A DNA stretch of 64,000 nt from Kingdonia uniflora (Eukaryota; Streptophyta; Magnoliopsida; Ranunculales; Circaeasteraceae): assembly GCA_014058105.1 (NCBI GenBank), contig JACGCM010002890.1, forward strand, positions 2,604,001-2,668,000, in the 5' to 3' direction. Shown here in pieces: positions 10,640 through 22,679 of the stretch. The position numbers were made by a program, and so were the translations under genes. Numbering within the stretch: position 1 is the stretch's first letter; every line of letters starts with the position of its first letter. The notes beneath the pieces were generated by a model that did no database searches, was not told the origin of the DNA, and saw nothing but the letters and a program-made list of their open reading frames with translations.

Positions 10640-12050
10640 TCACCCTGATGATCAGCCTTTTATGGAGGAGCCCACCGAATATATTAATATTGATGGACCT
10701 GGCATAAGTACTTTTATCGGTACTAAGCTGGTTTAACATGAAAAAGATGCTTTCATTCAGTTCTTATGACTAAACTAAGACATTTTTGCGTGGTCTTTCG
10801 AAGAGATGCCTGGGATCGATCCGGCCAAGGCATATCACAAATTAGCCACCAACATCAACACAACGGCAGTCAAACATAAATAGTGGTGCCTGTTACTGTA
10901 ACTTCAAGTTAAAGTTAACATAAAGATCGAGAAATTGATCAAAATGAGATTTATTCGAGAAGCCAAGTATTCAGATTGGATATCCACCATTGTCGCTGTC
11001 CCAAAGAAGAATGGAAAAGTTTGAGTTTGTGTGGATTTCACCGATCTCAACAAATATACTCCAAAGGGCAGTTTTACACTTCCCAACATTCATCAGGTCC
11101 TTGATTATACAGCAGGTCATGAACTCCTACCTATGATGGACACTTCTTCGGGATATAATCAGATGGCACTCTTTGATGAAGATCAAGAAAATACCACTTT
11201 CATCACTGAAGGAGGACTTTACTGCTACTAAGCCATTCTCTTTGGGCTCAAGAACGCAGGTGTGACTTATCAACACTTAATGACTACTATGTTCAATACA
11301 CAACTTAGGAAAGTCATGGAAGTCTACATTGATGATCTTTTGTGCAAGGGCATACAGTCCATCAACCACATTTCAGATCTCAACACAATATTCAACATTC
11401 TTTGATCTTATAGGATGCGTCTCAATCCTGATAAGTGTTAATTTAGAGTACATTCAAGTCGATATCTAAGTCACCTCATTAGCAAGAAAAGGATTGAGGC
11501 CGATCTAGCTCAGATTTGGGCTCTCCTCGACATGCCATCAACACAAACGACGAAAGACGTTCAGAAACTTACCAGCAAGATTGCTGATATCAACCGTTTT
11601 GTTTCAAAATCTTCAGACCGCTATCATTGGCTATTCCTACTACTCCGCGGTTGTACCAAGTAAGGAAATGTTTAGCAAAATACAGAGGTTCAATGGACAT
11701 CAGAATGCGAAACAGCCTTTCAGGACCTTTAGACATACTTGGGGAAGTCTCCTATCATGAGCACCTCAATAGATAATGAGGAACTGATTATCTACCTAGC
11801 AGTTACAATTACTTCACTCAGCTTGGATCTCATTCGACTTGAAGGGAAAATCGAGAAACCAGTCAACTTCATCAGCAAGACCCTCATTCCAGCAGAAACG
11901 AGGTACTCTAAAATTGAGAAACTTCTTCTCACTCTTCTTTATGCTTTGCAGAAACTCAAGTACTACTTCCAAGCTCATTCAGTAAAAGTCATGGCGAACT
12001 ATCCACTTCGGGAGGTTCAATCCAAGAAAGAAAAATCAAGGAGAGTGTAA
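10640..12050 (+). pseudogene. A-1 reverse transcriptase and classical RNase H, broken
   Basis: The domain would copy the element RNA into DNA and remove the RNA strand. Visible RT motifs in order: FIREAKYSDWIS, KKNGKV, VDFTDLNKYTPK, LPMMDTSSGYNQM, FGLKNAGVTYQ, and the catalytic YIDD at 11325-11336. The connector INRFVSKSSDRY is at about 11600. The classical RNase H follows (VNFISKTLIPAETRYSKIEKLLLTLLYA). Stops occur at about 11023, 11229, 11404, 11440 and elsewhere. Despite these, the reading stays largely in one frame, so decay is mostly by point changes. Confidence 0.85.
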
Positions 12051-12065
12051 CAATGGTCAGTCAAT

Positions 12066-12660
12066 TTGGGAGAATATGAGATCAAGTTCTTGCGACGTCA
12101 TTCCGAAAAGGGGCAGGCCATTGCCGATTTCCTCGCGGATTTTCTAGTAGAAGATATCGAGTGGGAGGAGTACGATCCTGGCCATGCAGAAGATATTACA
12201 GAAGATCTACCCCATAAAGTATTTATCGAAAGAGCTGAATGGATAACATGGAAAGGGTAAAGACTTCTCACAGATGGATCAGCTGGACCCGCAGGGTCAG
12301 GAATTGGAATCGCATTGATTACCCCTTCCAACGACAGAATTAAGAAATCAATCCATTTGGTTTTTGAGGCCTCAAAAAATGTCACTAAGTACGAAGTTCT
12401 CATTCACGGACTCGATCTTGCTCTCGAGCTCGGCATCCCCGAACTCTCAATTTACACAGATCCTTGACCCATCGTTCACCATTACTCTAAGCAATATAAG
12501 AAGAATGGCAAAATGATCGAATACGCAACCCTCATTGCATATATGATGAGCAAGTTTATGCAAGTTACTCTCGATTACCTTCCTCGAGGATAAAACAGAT
12601 ACGCCAATATCTTGGCATATCTAGCTGGGGTCTTAGGTACAGAAGCTTGATATCTCTAGA
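12066..12660 (+). pseudogene. A-1 second, archaeal-like RNase H, broken
   Basis: A second RNase H after the classical one is a known mark of the Tat lineage. Here GQAIADFLADF and an acidic linker lead to TDGSAGPAGSGIGIALIT (about 12271-12322). FEASKNVTKYEVLIHGLDLALELGI and SIYTD follow, giving the expected acidic residues in D-G-S, K-Y-E and Y-T-D contexts. Stops lie at about 12258 and 12464. The segment LDYLPRG near 12570 is the start of the link to integrase. Confidence 0.8.
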
Positions 12661-12719
12661 TCGAAGTGATTTTAACCCCTAACATTGATTGTATTTTTGT
12701 ATGCATAATCCACACTGGG

Positions 12720-14000
12720 GGCGATAAAGGGGGAGACAACGATTGGCGAAAGCCTTTCTTAGTTTATCTCGTTATCAACAACAAATGTGAAAGACCACTT
12801 CCCACAGATCTGAAGGAGCACTGATAACTGATAGACAACTCAAAGCGCTACACACATCTAAATGGTACTTTATACTGCCGCTCAGTCATGGGGACTTACC
12901 TCAAATGCCTCTCCAAACAGAAAGCGGACGAGATGCTCTGTAATTTAAATGAAGGGACTTATGGCTCCTATGTCGCAGGTCGATCACTGGGAAACAAAAC
13001 CGTTACACAAGGTGTATTCTAGCCCGGTATGCGCAAACAAGCAGAAGAGTACTCACGTAAATGTTATGCATGTCAGCGATATGGAAAGATGATCCGTGCC
13101 CCCGCGCTCGAACTTAATGCAAGCAAGATGTTTTGGCTATTCAAAAAATGGGCACTTAATCTTGTCGAAAATTTTCCTAATGCTCCAAGTAACTGCTGCC
13201 ATCCATTCGTAGCTACCAATTATTTTACAAAATGGGCAGAAGCAGTTCTACTCTGCCAAACCAGAGAAGAAGAGGCCATCTTTTTTATCTGGAAATACAT
13301 CATCACTCAGTTTGGGCATCCCCTACCTAATTTGTATCGATAACGGGCCCCATTTGTTGGAGAAAAAGTCATAGCTTTCCTCAACCAACACATCATTATT
13401 CACTCACTGTCCAATCCCTATTACCCCTAGTGCAATGGCCAAGTCGAAATCACTAACAAAACCATCGCAGATGGACTCAAGAAAAGGCTACACTCACAGA
13501 AAAAAAAGGAATTGGGTTCGAGAACATCCTCATGTCTTATGGGCATATCGTACCACTCCACATCAGTTGATAGGCTGTACTCCATTCGTCCTTACCTATG
13601 GCACCAAGGCCGTCATTCCCTCTGAATACCATCATCCAGTTAAAGATCACGAGCTAACTTACAAGGAAAATGAGTTCGAATTGGCTTACAACATCAATTG
13701 GATCGATGAAACCAGGGAACACACCGTCGTTAACCTAGGTCGATATCACTAAATGCTGGCCAGTTCTTACAACAAATGAGCCAGAAGCCGTACCTTCTAA
13801 ATCAATGATCTTGTCCTCAAAGAAGCACCTCAATACCGTAAAGAGCCACAGGCTGGGAAACTATCAGATAATTGGGATGGTCCATTCCTTATCACAGGTC
13901 TCTCAAGCCTGGGATCATATTACCTCATGACAGAAGAGGGAGTCCACATTTCGAGTCCTTGAAAAACTAAGCGACTTAAACAATACTATTGTTAGGTCCC
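12720..14000 (+). pseudogene. A-1 integrase, broken
   Basis: Integrase inserts the DNA copy into the genome. The zinc-finger part reads NEGTYGSYVAGRS and CYACQRY (13055-13080). The catalytic core reads FKKWALNLVENFP, where the usual W-x-D-x-I-G-P has lost its first aspartate to asparagine, then ATNYFTKWAEA. A frame change near 13340 removes the second-aspartate segment. The third segment appears as a frame-shifted NGQVE-like block at 13433. The C-terminal part, HVLWAYRTTP to YNINWIDETRE, is intact, followed by SYYLMTEEG. I see no chromodomain. Confidence 0.8.
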
Positions 14001-14129
14001 TCACTACTCCATTTCAGTATCCTATTTTTTTTTCATTATAGAAGTGAGATTTCCATCTCCATTAATGTACATTCTTTTTTAGAATTCAATGAAACTTAAG
14101 AGTTTTTCTCCCATACATCTATCTACTTC
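14001..14129 (+). other. A-1 spacer after pol
   Basis: A T-rich stretch (14026-14045) and AT-rich spacer lie between the end of pol and the tandem repeats. No gene is seen. Confidence 0.4.
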
Positions 14130-14860
14130 ATAGACAATACATAGATTAAAGCATAGATAATACTAGCTTTCAATAGACATCATATCAGTTAAATCAAAAA
14201 TACACTTTGTTTGGTTGACTCTACTAAATGCCCTACGGTTAGAATAAAGTAGCACTTGTTTTCAATCAAATGACTCTACCAGACATAAGATAAGGCAAAG
14301 GTAAAACTAACTTTCATCTCTTTTAATATGTATGTGATATCATATCAATTAAATCAAGAATACACTTGGTTTGGCTGACTCTACTAAATCCCCTGCGGTT
14401 AGAACAAGGTAGCACTTGTTTTCAATCAAAGGACTCTACCAGACATAAGATAAGGCAAAAGTAAAACTAGCTTTCATCTTTTTCAATATGTCTGCGACAT
14501 CATATTACTTAAATCAAGAATATACTTGGTTTGGCTAACTCTACTGAATCCTTCCAGTTAGAACAATGTAGCACTTGTTTTTAATAAAAGAACTCTACCA
14601 GACATAAGATAAGGCAAAGGTAAAACTAGCTTTCATCTTTTTTAATATGTCTGCAACATTCTACTAGTTAAATTTAGGTCATGCCTGTTTGACTGACTCT
14701 ACTCAACTCTAAGATTAAAATGAAGGTGATACTAGTTTTCAATCGAAGAGCTCAGCCAGACATGCGATAAAGCAAATGTAAAATTAGTTTTCATCTCTCA
14801 ATATATCTGCGAACATATTATTTTATTTTAGGTTTATACTCAACCACTACAATAGATTCT
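14130..14860 (+). repeat. 160-bp tandem repeats in A-1
   Basis: About four and a half copies of a unit of about 160 bases are present. The phrase GGCTGACTCTACTAAAT or near starts at 14213, 14373, 14533 and 14691. Each unit also carries TAGCACTTGTTTTCAAT and CCAGACATAAGATAAGGCAAA. The copies decay towards the right. Such arrays between pol and the 3' LTR are known in Tat-lineage elements and can seed satellites. Confidence 0.9.
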
Positions 14861-15120
14861 GTTATACTGTTAGGATGTCAGCTACACTTTCCCCTACAAT
14901 AGGAGGTCGACTAGACATAAAGTCTCGAACTTGTGCAATCACAACAATCCTGCCCTGTTCTATCAATTCAGCAGGTCAAGGGCCTAGATTTGTCCCCATG
15001 GAACTCATGCAATCCCTACGAACTATATCAACCTTACAGATACATCCCTTTACTGACACACAGTCAAACAAGTATCTCTCTCTAACTCAAGTCTTTTTAC
15101 TTTTTCTACAAAATAAGTAA
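14861..15120. other. Spacer between A-1 repeats and antisense gene
   Basis: An 81-codon forward ORF lies here (14875-15120) without a motif. It lies against the C-terminal end of the antisense gene and is most likely a chance frame. Confidence 0.35.
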
Positions 15121-18100
15121 TCACCGCCCTTAGCGGTTCTGAATGTCGGGCCTGAGTTACAACTGACTGAGAGAAAATCGTCCTCGACCTCTGAAGACGA
15201 TCTTCTAGCCTTTTGTACCGTGTTTTCTAACTCTCCATTTCTCATTTGATTAGATATGTAAAGGCAATGCTCTCTGCAAATTTTTCGTCAGTTTTAGCTG
15301 ACTCAGCTTGATGTATCTCGATCTCCTTGTTCAGTTCTTCCACATCTGGAATTTTCTTAGCAATTCCTCTTTATCCTTTATCACAATTTCTTTCCCCCCG
15401 ATAACACGCTCTAACCCTTTTTCCTTGATAAGAGCAACGACCAACTTTATTTGAAAATTCCGTAGTTGTTCAACTCCTTTGCGCACATGTCCTTAAATTG
15501 GAGCAATATCCCTCTCTAGATCCCTTATTCATGCTGATAAGCTAACAACATCCCCTAGAATAAGAGGAACTCTGGCATCATTTTTATTCTTCTTCGAGCG
15601 CTCGCCAGCCTCGACGCTTCTGACACACAAATTAGCATGCGCCAGAGCGGTTTTCAATTGAGTCACTCTCTCATTCAACTCATTACATTTGCGTTATACT
15701 ATCCTAAACTCCATATCTTTTATAGAGAAAGCTGTAGTCAATTGTTTGGCTACAACATCAGATGCAGGCCGATCGTGTTGAGCTCCCTTTAGCTCGTTAT
15801 CTTTGTCAGCTAATTTCTTCTTCTATCACCCCAGGTCGCTCCTGCTATTCACCAAATCAGATCAAATTTTTTTTTGATCATGATTTTTCCTGGCCAGATC
15901 ATTTCTCAAACCAGCTATCGACCGAGTGAAACCTTCCTCCGATCTTTCTAAAGCATGTATATGGTAACGGGCCATGTCAGCTTCCCTGTTCTTTACTACC
16001 AATGTATTGTTCTAGCTTTTGAGTTTCACTGCATGTTTTTTTAACTCCTCGAGCTCTTTCTGCCCTTTCTATATTTTGGCATTCTTTTCCTCAATCTGCC
16101 GAGTCAGGTCAACAGCGGTCTGTGTTGCCTTAACAAACTTAAAGTGTACCTTCACATGCTGATCTTCTCTATCTTCATTCGCCTCTCTTATCCAATCAAA
16201 CTCCTCTGCAAGCTCTTGGTTATATTGATGAGCTTCATCTTCGCGTAAGGGAGCTGACTCCAATTCGACCGACACATAACAGTTATATTATATCAAGTTC
16301 AATTCAGAATACTCAATCACTACATGTGACTCACATCTAATTAGATATCTATTTTTAGACATCTACTGTATAAAAAAACTTTTGACCTTGAGGTCGAAGT
16401 ACAATCTCGGTTGAATGCTCCCTAATATATAATTCCAAGTCTAAGGTACACATTTTCTATATTTTAATTTGTTAAAGACTAACATCTTTATCACGTACCA
16501 TTCCGGTGCCGTCTGCACCTAAACAGGTAACGATTGTTCGGTCCATCTCTATACTTTATTTACTACTTTATAACTCTATATTAATGAAGAATACAAATCA
16601 AATATTTCTTGCTCTATTCTAACCTGCAGCTCCGCTTGCGAAGACAACAGAGACGCTGAGGTCTCTTTCTCCAATACGAGCTTAACCCCAAAATCTTTTA
16701 TTCTGAGGCGTATGTCCTCAAGTTCCAACAACCCGGCTTACGAAAGTATCTTAGCCTACAAAATTCTATCCAAAATATATCCATAGTTTACAAACATTCT
16801 CAAATATTCATACAATCACAGTTCTATCACACTATCCTACCTTCTCATTTTCCAATTCTGGGCATTCGTTGTCATTCCCTTGGTTGTCACTCACCATCTG
16901 GGGAGACACACCATCCAGCCCTTCTATAATGCCAGCAACAACATCTTCAGTCTTTTCATCCTCATCCTCTTCCACATTGGTATCGGCCCTAATGACGTCC
17001 ACCTCATCTTTAAAATACCCTTTGGATATAAGGTGACGCCTGAGCCTGTCACGCTCAGCTACCGCCTCCTCCAAATCCACTCTTGCCTCCGCCTAAAGCT
17101 TATTGATCTCTACTACTTGGAAAGCCTTCAAGGCCTCCAGCCGCTTACCCTCCTTGCTCAAATTAAATTTCAATCGAGCTATATTCCTTTCGAGCTCGAC
17201 CTTCTTCCTCTTCAACTCAGCTCTCTCCTCCTCAACCCCAAGGCATATTCCCTTCATCAACCGAGCAGCCTGCAAAAATCAAACAGAATCAACCTTATTA
17301 ACGAGTTCGAATCATAATACCAAAATCCATTACAATACGTATTCGAGTTTATAAATATACCATTCTGTTCATCTCTTCCTCCCCGTGGAGAGCTGCCAAC
17401 CTTGCTTTTTCCTCCACCTCTTTCCAATCATCTTCCACCACAGGTCGATCTTCTATGACCTTCATCCCCAACATTTTAGGTTTAAGCCTTCACCTTTTTT
17501 CCTAGGCCTCGCCACTTCCCGTGGTCCCAGAAGCCAAAAGACGCTTCAATATTTGCCTTTTAGGGAATGTTCGAGCTAATTTGCTCGACGTAACAGATTA
17601 AGGTAATCCTGCGCATTCCACTCCAGGGGCCTTAGGCAAGTTTGCTCGCCTTTCCCTATCAATCTCCTTCATCTTGCTGCCGTCCGCTCTCGTCATTAGC
17701 CTTGTCGACTGAGATTCCAAAACTTTATCAACTCGACTGTTAACAAACCTTTTTCTACTAATGCCTAGATATTCCAGTATTGCCTCGAGTTTTATCTCAT
17801 CTTGAGCAACTGTATCCAGCAATGATTCTATCCTCTTCACTTGTAATTTAGGACCGACAATACACAAAATGTTTACATCAACGAGTATCTCGTTGTCATA
17901 CAATTTCGACTATCAATCTCATATATTTTTCATGATTATACTTACTGTGTTTTATAGATTTAAAGAGAAGTTCCATGGGTTCTTCATCATCTCTCTGAAG
18001 GCAATCACCCTTCACCAATATCACATTATCATTCTACGGTCGGCCTGCTGAGTTCAGATCGAAGAAGCGAGGTTGAGTTGCGCTCGCACAGAAATATGCC

Positions 18101-18728
18101 CCTCCACTTGTAGAATAGTTTTTTACACCATAAAATTGCAATATATCCTCAGAGGTTATCCACCTCCTTCTCCCATCTCCTTCCCACTGAATATTTAAAG
18201 TTTCACAGACACTTATCACCTCCTACATGTTCCCGTTCATCTGAACGGTACATGCCCCTAGGAGATTCATAATCCCTTTCGCCGGATTGCTAGGAGACTC
18301 AACCTATACTCCAACTGAGATAGGTAACATAAAAAACCCTCTGACAGTTCAGTCTGAACATCCCCATCGAAATACTCTAAAGATTTCGATCCCTCCATTC
18401 TCCTTCGCCAAATCAGCCAACAAATAAAAATATTCCTCTCTTGTTGCTACAGTATAACCCCTAAATTGCCTACCGGCATAATCTATACAGTTACACCATC
18501 TACCTCCTATAAAAGTCCTGGATTTACAAGATTCTTTGAATACATCTGAACGAGAAGGATAGGATTCCAATCTTCTAGGGAAACCTAGAAATTGATCAAC
18601 ACCTCCTTCTTCCTCACTTTCAGGCGTTCAAATCTCAGGCTCAACCGACCGACCAGAGGTTGATGCCTCACTTACAGGGGAACTCCTCATATCAACTATA
18701 AGGAATGATTTTTTCCTTCACGACATGT
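15121..18728 (-). pseudogene. A-1 large antisense gene, spliced, broken
   Basis: Reading down from an ATG at about 18728 (stop two codons later), the gene begins with a short acidic serine-rich segment (STSGRS, PESEEEGG). It continues through 18570-18349 and then a block with GACTVQMNGNM, DILQFYGVKN and PRFFDLNSAGRP (18280-18030). That block is homologous to GVAPVQMNSNF and PWFFDLCSTGRG in B-1. Introns are visible at 17360-17270 (acceptor TTTTTGCAG) and 16840-16756 (GT to TTTTGTAG), with a further donor CTGCAG/GTTAGA at 16624/16623. From about 16275 to 15121 the C-terminal part is a long, heptad-rich coiled coil broken by stops. This resembles the putative gypsy-type transposon (Transposase_28-like) antisense proteins of Tat elements. 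Function unknown. Confidence 0.65.
17270..17360 (-). other. Intron in the A-1 antisense gene
   Basis: The minus strand reads AACAGAATG then GTATATTT as donor, and TTTTTGCAG then GCTGCTCGG as acceptor. Open coiled-coil-like reading lies on both sides. It is 91 bases long and sits at the same place as the 93-94 base introns of B-1 and B-2. Confidence 0.6.
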
Positions 18729-19319
18729 TCGACCTATACACAGGTCCAGGTATCTATTATTATCTTTAATATACGTCAAACCACATTCAAATATCTTTTA
18801 TATATTATATAACAAAAGATTTTCATAGATTACTATAAATTGTAATTGATAATTTTTCTTAGCAATATCAAATGATCTTTAAAAATCATGTATACACATC
18901 ACAAATCCTCTACTAACCTTCTATGACAGAGTGTGAATCCGAGGCATCGCCGAATCCTTCCCACACCACACTGCTATACAGCCACCTTTACGACCCAGTT
19001 TCAAAGACCCTCTCATGCCTTGACTGATAATCCCCTTCGCTTAAATATCCATAAGTTTTTAAACTATTTGTGCGTCATTTTTTTTCTTCCCTTCTCACTG
19101 CTCTTCAAGTTTTTAGAAGTTGAAAAATGTTTTATTGACGAAGATGAAGCAGTATTTATATTTTTTTATCTATAACTGCTGGCAGTTATTGAACCTCGCA
19201 CGAGCCATCCTCAATTTTGGAACCGAGGTATCCCTTCAGCTATCCATGTTAGACGTCTTGCACCTTTTCGGTAAAAACATCTTCCCATCATTGCCTTTTC
19301 CCCTATATTTTATTATATT
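18729..19319. other. A-1 spacer upstream of the antisense gene
   Basis: This is AT-rich sequence before the B-1 insertion. It would be the promoter side of the antisense gene. I cannot point to a convincing promoter motif. Forward ORFs here have no support. Confidence 0.4.
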
Positions 19320-19324
19320 TCTAT
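19320..19324. repeat. B-1 target duplication, left copy
   Basis: TCTAT lies directly before the B-1 5' LTR and again at 32474-32478 directly after the 3' LTR. This proves that B-1 inserted as a unit into A-1. Confidence 0.9.
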
Positions 19325-20237
19325 TATAGTAGCCTACTTGCAGCCTTCGAACAACTGCCGAAGCCCACTTCATAGCCTACTCGAATATATTGAAGCCCCT
19401 CAACCCCAAAACAAGGCTCCTCAGAGATCCCCCAGAGACGAACCTTTGACACCGGACAAAACTTTGGGAACGGATCAGTACATTGCAGCAGACATCCTTC
19501 GACCATATCTGCATGTGGTTGAAGTATGATAAGATAGACAGGCAGCTCACCAGACAGAACTTCAAGAATGGATCAGTACATTACAGCAGACATCCTTCGG
19601 CCATATCTACATGCGGTCGAAGTATGATAAGACAGACAGCCAGCTCACTGGACAGAACTTCGAGAATTGATTAATGTCCCAGTAGCAGATATCCTTCGAC
19701 CTCACTATCATGGGGCCGAAGCAAGATAAGGCAGATAGCTACCACATCAGATAAGAGAGCGCATTGATTGACATGTACATCTACAGTGACAAGCCCAACC
19801 ACCGCACCATTCAGAGCTATCACCAATAAATGCAGCAGTAACAGTACCGACAAGACCGGCGTCCGTCACTCGCCGAGAATTTCTGACACCATAATCATGT
19901 AAACGGGACCCACGCCTAGTGACTCAGCTCCCTATGCTTCTATAAATAGAGGAGAGGGGAAATCAGACGGGGGTTAGAAAAATATCCTCTGGCCTTTGCA
20001 TCTTTACCTTCGGCCCCCCATAAAACCTATACTCGAACCCTCTAATTTACTCTTCAGTAATATATTCTGTCTTAAAAATCCTCATCAGGGGTCGTGGAGA
20101 GTCACATTCGGGCCTCTACATAAGCATTTGCCTTTAGTTTTATCTTATCATTGGCCAATTGCTTGTTCACTTTGATTGAGGATTGAGTTTACTTTGTAAG
20201 AACTGACTTCCCGTCCAAATGGAGTTAGTTCCCTACA
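19325..20237 (+). repeat. B-1 5' LTR
   Basis: It starts TATAGTAGCC (the 3' LTR has TGTAGTAGC) and ends TTCCCTACA. It aligns end to end with 31559-32473. Confidence 0.92.
19941..19949 (+). promoter_or_regulatory. B-1 LTR TATA box
   Basis: TATAAATAG follows TGACTCAGCTC, which is conserved in all B and D LTRs. The 3' LTR copy is at 32177. It marks the probable start of the sense transcript. Confidence 0.6.
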
Positions 20238-20239
20238 AT

Positions 20240-20255
20240 TGGTACCGTCTGTGGT
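20240..20255 (+). other. B-1 primer binding site
   Basis: TGGTACCGTCTGTGGT lies two bases after the LTR. One base differs from the TGGCGCCGT of B-2 within the nine bases that fit tRNA-Asp. Confidence 0.7.
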
Positions 20256-20322
20256 TCCCACCCTACCACTCTCCTTCCCTTGTTCCCATCCCCTTGATTT
20301 CTACACCATCAGATCATCCCCA

Positions 20323-21648
20323 ATGGCACCTGTACACCGTTCCAACTCCACCCAGGCTGGAAATTCCATCGATGGAGTCGCTGCTCAAGTAACATTACTA
20401 TCTCAACAAGTCGTTCAGGCAGAGGAGTTCCACCAGAACCAACTGAATTAGGAACGCGAAAGCCATCGTTTGGCATTAGAAACAGAGCAGAATCGCCGTT
20501 TTTATCACAAAAACTGACAAAATAGAGCAATCGATGAGCTGCGCAGCACCATCCGAGAGCTACAAAGATTACAACCCTTAGAACCTGCTCGTCTGTCCCA
20601 GGCACCTGACCCATCGCGCATTTCTGCCCGCACCCGCCTTGGCCCTCCTCTAAACCTTGAGTTACCCCCAGCTAATACTAGGGCCGAAGGTATTCCCCGT
20701 ACTATTCCCCCAACCGGCTCTATCCACTTCGGGATTCACCCCACCAAAGACTCTTCCGGCTCAACCCTTCGCTCCTCTAGACAACCTGTACGCCGTCCAG
20801 CTCGAGAATGGCCCGGGGAACACAATGCCGACTTTATACCACATACTCGACCTCACAACCTTCGACTCCACCAATCTCCCCCTCATCCTCCATACGTTAC
20901 ACAACAAGAATTCGACCATAAAATACAACCAGTCATCCGTGTTACCGCGAGTTCGGCTATAGACTCCTGAAGCCGCCTAAATAACCCAATTTTCCCTAAA
21001 CTTTTGGCCATCGAAATACCCTCTAACTTTTGCGATCCCAAGCTCAGCAAATATCGTAACACAGACCCTAATTCCCATATCCCCGAATTCCGAAATGCCC
21101 TGAGTCTCTACTCCACGGCTGACTATCTTTTATGTTACCTTTTTCCAACGAGCCTTACCGATAATCCCCTTCGATGGTACCACAACCTCCCAAATGGCGT
21201 GATTCATTACTTTGAGCAACTTTCACAACTTTTCATCACCCAGTTCGCCTTCAACAAAGACAATGAGGTCAGAGTTGACACTCTTTTCAATTTTAGAGTG
21301 TCTGGCAATGAGACTCTCGAAGGCTTCACCTGAAGATTCCTCAACGAATCTCGTAAAATTGAAAACCTCGACTGCTCGAATACTATTTTGGCCTACTCTA
21401 ATGCTCTGCCCTATCGCAGCCGAGTAAAATAAGATCTCGTTCTCCACAAGCCCAAAACACTCGAAGAAATTCTCACGAAAGTCAATGGCTATATCAACCT
21501 CGAGCGCTTTCAAGAGTCCCGCAAACAGAGCCAGCCTCCGCAAACAACAACTTTCAATAAACCTTGGCAACATACCCACTCTGCCCCCATACCCTTGATC
21601 GCTCCTATCTCACAGGAGACTGAAAAGCTGCAAACGCTCCATGATTGA
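20323..21648 (+). pseudogene. gag: B-1 gag, broken by stops but in one frame
   Basis: The start follows the PBS region with MAPVHRSNSTQAG. A coiled-coil-like N-terminal part (QQVVQAEEFHQNQLN, then AIDELRSTIRELQRL) leads through a proline- and arginine-rich linker to the capsid core. The core begins NFCDPKLSKYRNTDPNSHI at about 21020 and runs through YHNLPNGVIHYFEQLSQLF to the helix KPKTLEEILTKVNGYINLERF. The reading keeps one frame from 20323 to 21648, with stops near 20449, 20518, 20968, 21331 and 21427. The matching gag of B-2 (46048 on) confirms the frame and start. Confidence 0.85.
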
Positions 21649-22615
21649 TAACAGCACCGAAGCGCGCAAGAAGCGATTAAAGCCTATTTTACCTACACTT
21701 ACTGCTTCCCTCAGCACCCTTCTACCACACATACAAACAAACCCCATTTGGTACGTTCCATTCCCTATCGAAGTCCAATCAGGCGAATCTTTCTGCGCCA
21801 ACCACGAATACAATTGTCATCATACCAATAAATGCTTCGCCCTTCAACGCTTTCTCGAACTTATCTTCAGAGCAGGATGTTTGCACCAATATATTGCCAA
21901 CCTACTAAGCTACCTTGATGGGTCCTACCTCAAATCCCTATCCGCCCCTACTACTGACCCAGTCGTGGTACACATCTACAGAGTCAAGTTCATCGAAGTC
22001 AACAATATAGACAGTCGACTCTCCAAGAGCAAACAAAAGCGCGTAGAAGAATATTACAAGCTCACCTATTATGAGAAATTCCCCACCCTCTGGCCAGAAA
22101 CCAGCTGCCACCCTCGACTCGAAGGCATCTCTTTCATCGACTGCGATACTTCACACATCCGCTTTCCCCATTCCGATCCATTAGTCATCATGATTAAGAT
22201 CAAGAACCTCGTTCTCCATACAATGCTCATAGATACTTGCAGCGCAACTGACATCCTATTTCTCCAAACAGTCCAAACCATGAAGAAAATAGATCTTATA
22301 ATCGCTGCTAATGTCGAGCTAAAAGGTTTCAATGGATCAATAGAAGTCGCTATTGGCCGCATCATCCTACCCGTCACTACAGGGCCTATTACCCTTCAAA
22401 CCAACTTCATAGTCATTGACAAGAAGTCCGAATACCTTAGTATACTCAGACGACATTGGCTTTACGCCATGCGAGCTATACCTTTGACCTATCATCAGAC
22501 CCTTCAATTCAGCAATCATGAGGGTACTTGGAACTTAAAAGGTTCTCAACACCTTGCCCGCTCATGCAAGCACCCAGAGATCGACCAATTACAAAAACTT
22601 GTTAATCGCCTATAG
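21641..22615 (+). pseudogene. B-1 zinc knuckle and protease, long open frame
   Basis: At 324 codons this is the longest open frame in the window. It is shifted one base relative to gag, so gag and protease no longer join. Near its start lies CANHEYNCHHTNKC, a CX2HX4HX4C knuckle in place of CX2CX4HX4C. Then come ISFIDCDTSHIRFPHSD and the protease site, which reads DTCSA (22232-22246) instead of DTGSA, so the catalytic loop is altered. The C-terminal GSQHLAR motif is kept. The ORF start at 21641 is not a natural start, since the domain began as part of a gag-pol polyprotein. Confidence 0.85.
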
Positions 22616-22679
22616 AAATCATAGCATCTTCCTATACCTTCAGCTTCGACAGAAACCACACAACCCATTAAACCCACTG

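Noticed and set aside
16880..17317. 145-codon plus ORF
   Set aside because: It is the complement of the coiled-coil exons of the A-1 antisense gene. Leucine/serine-rich content is what such a complement gives.
22069..22377. Minus ORF inside the protease region
   Set aside because: It mirrors the codons of the protease frame on the other strand and has no motif.
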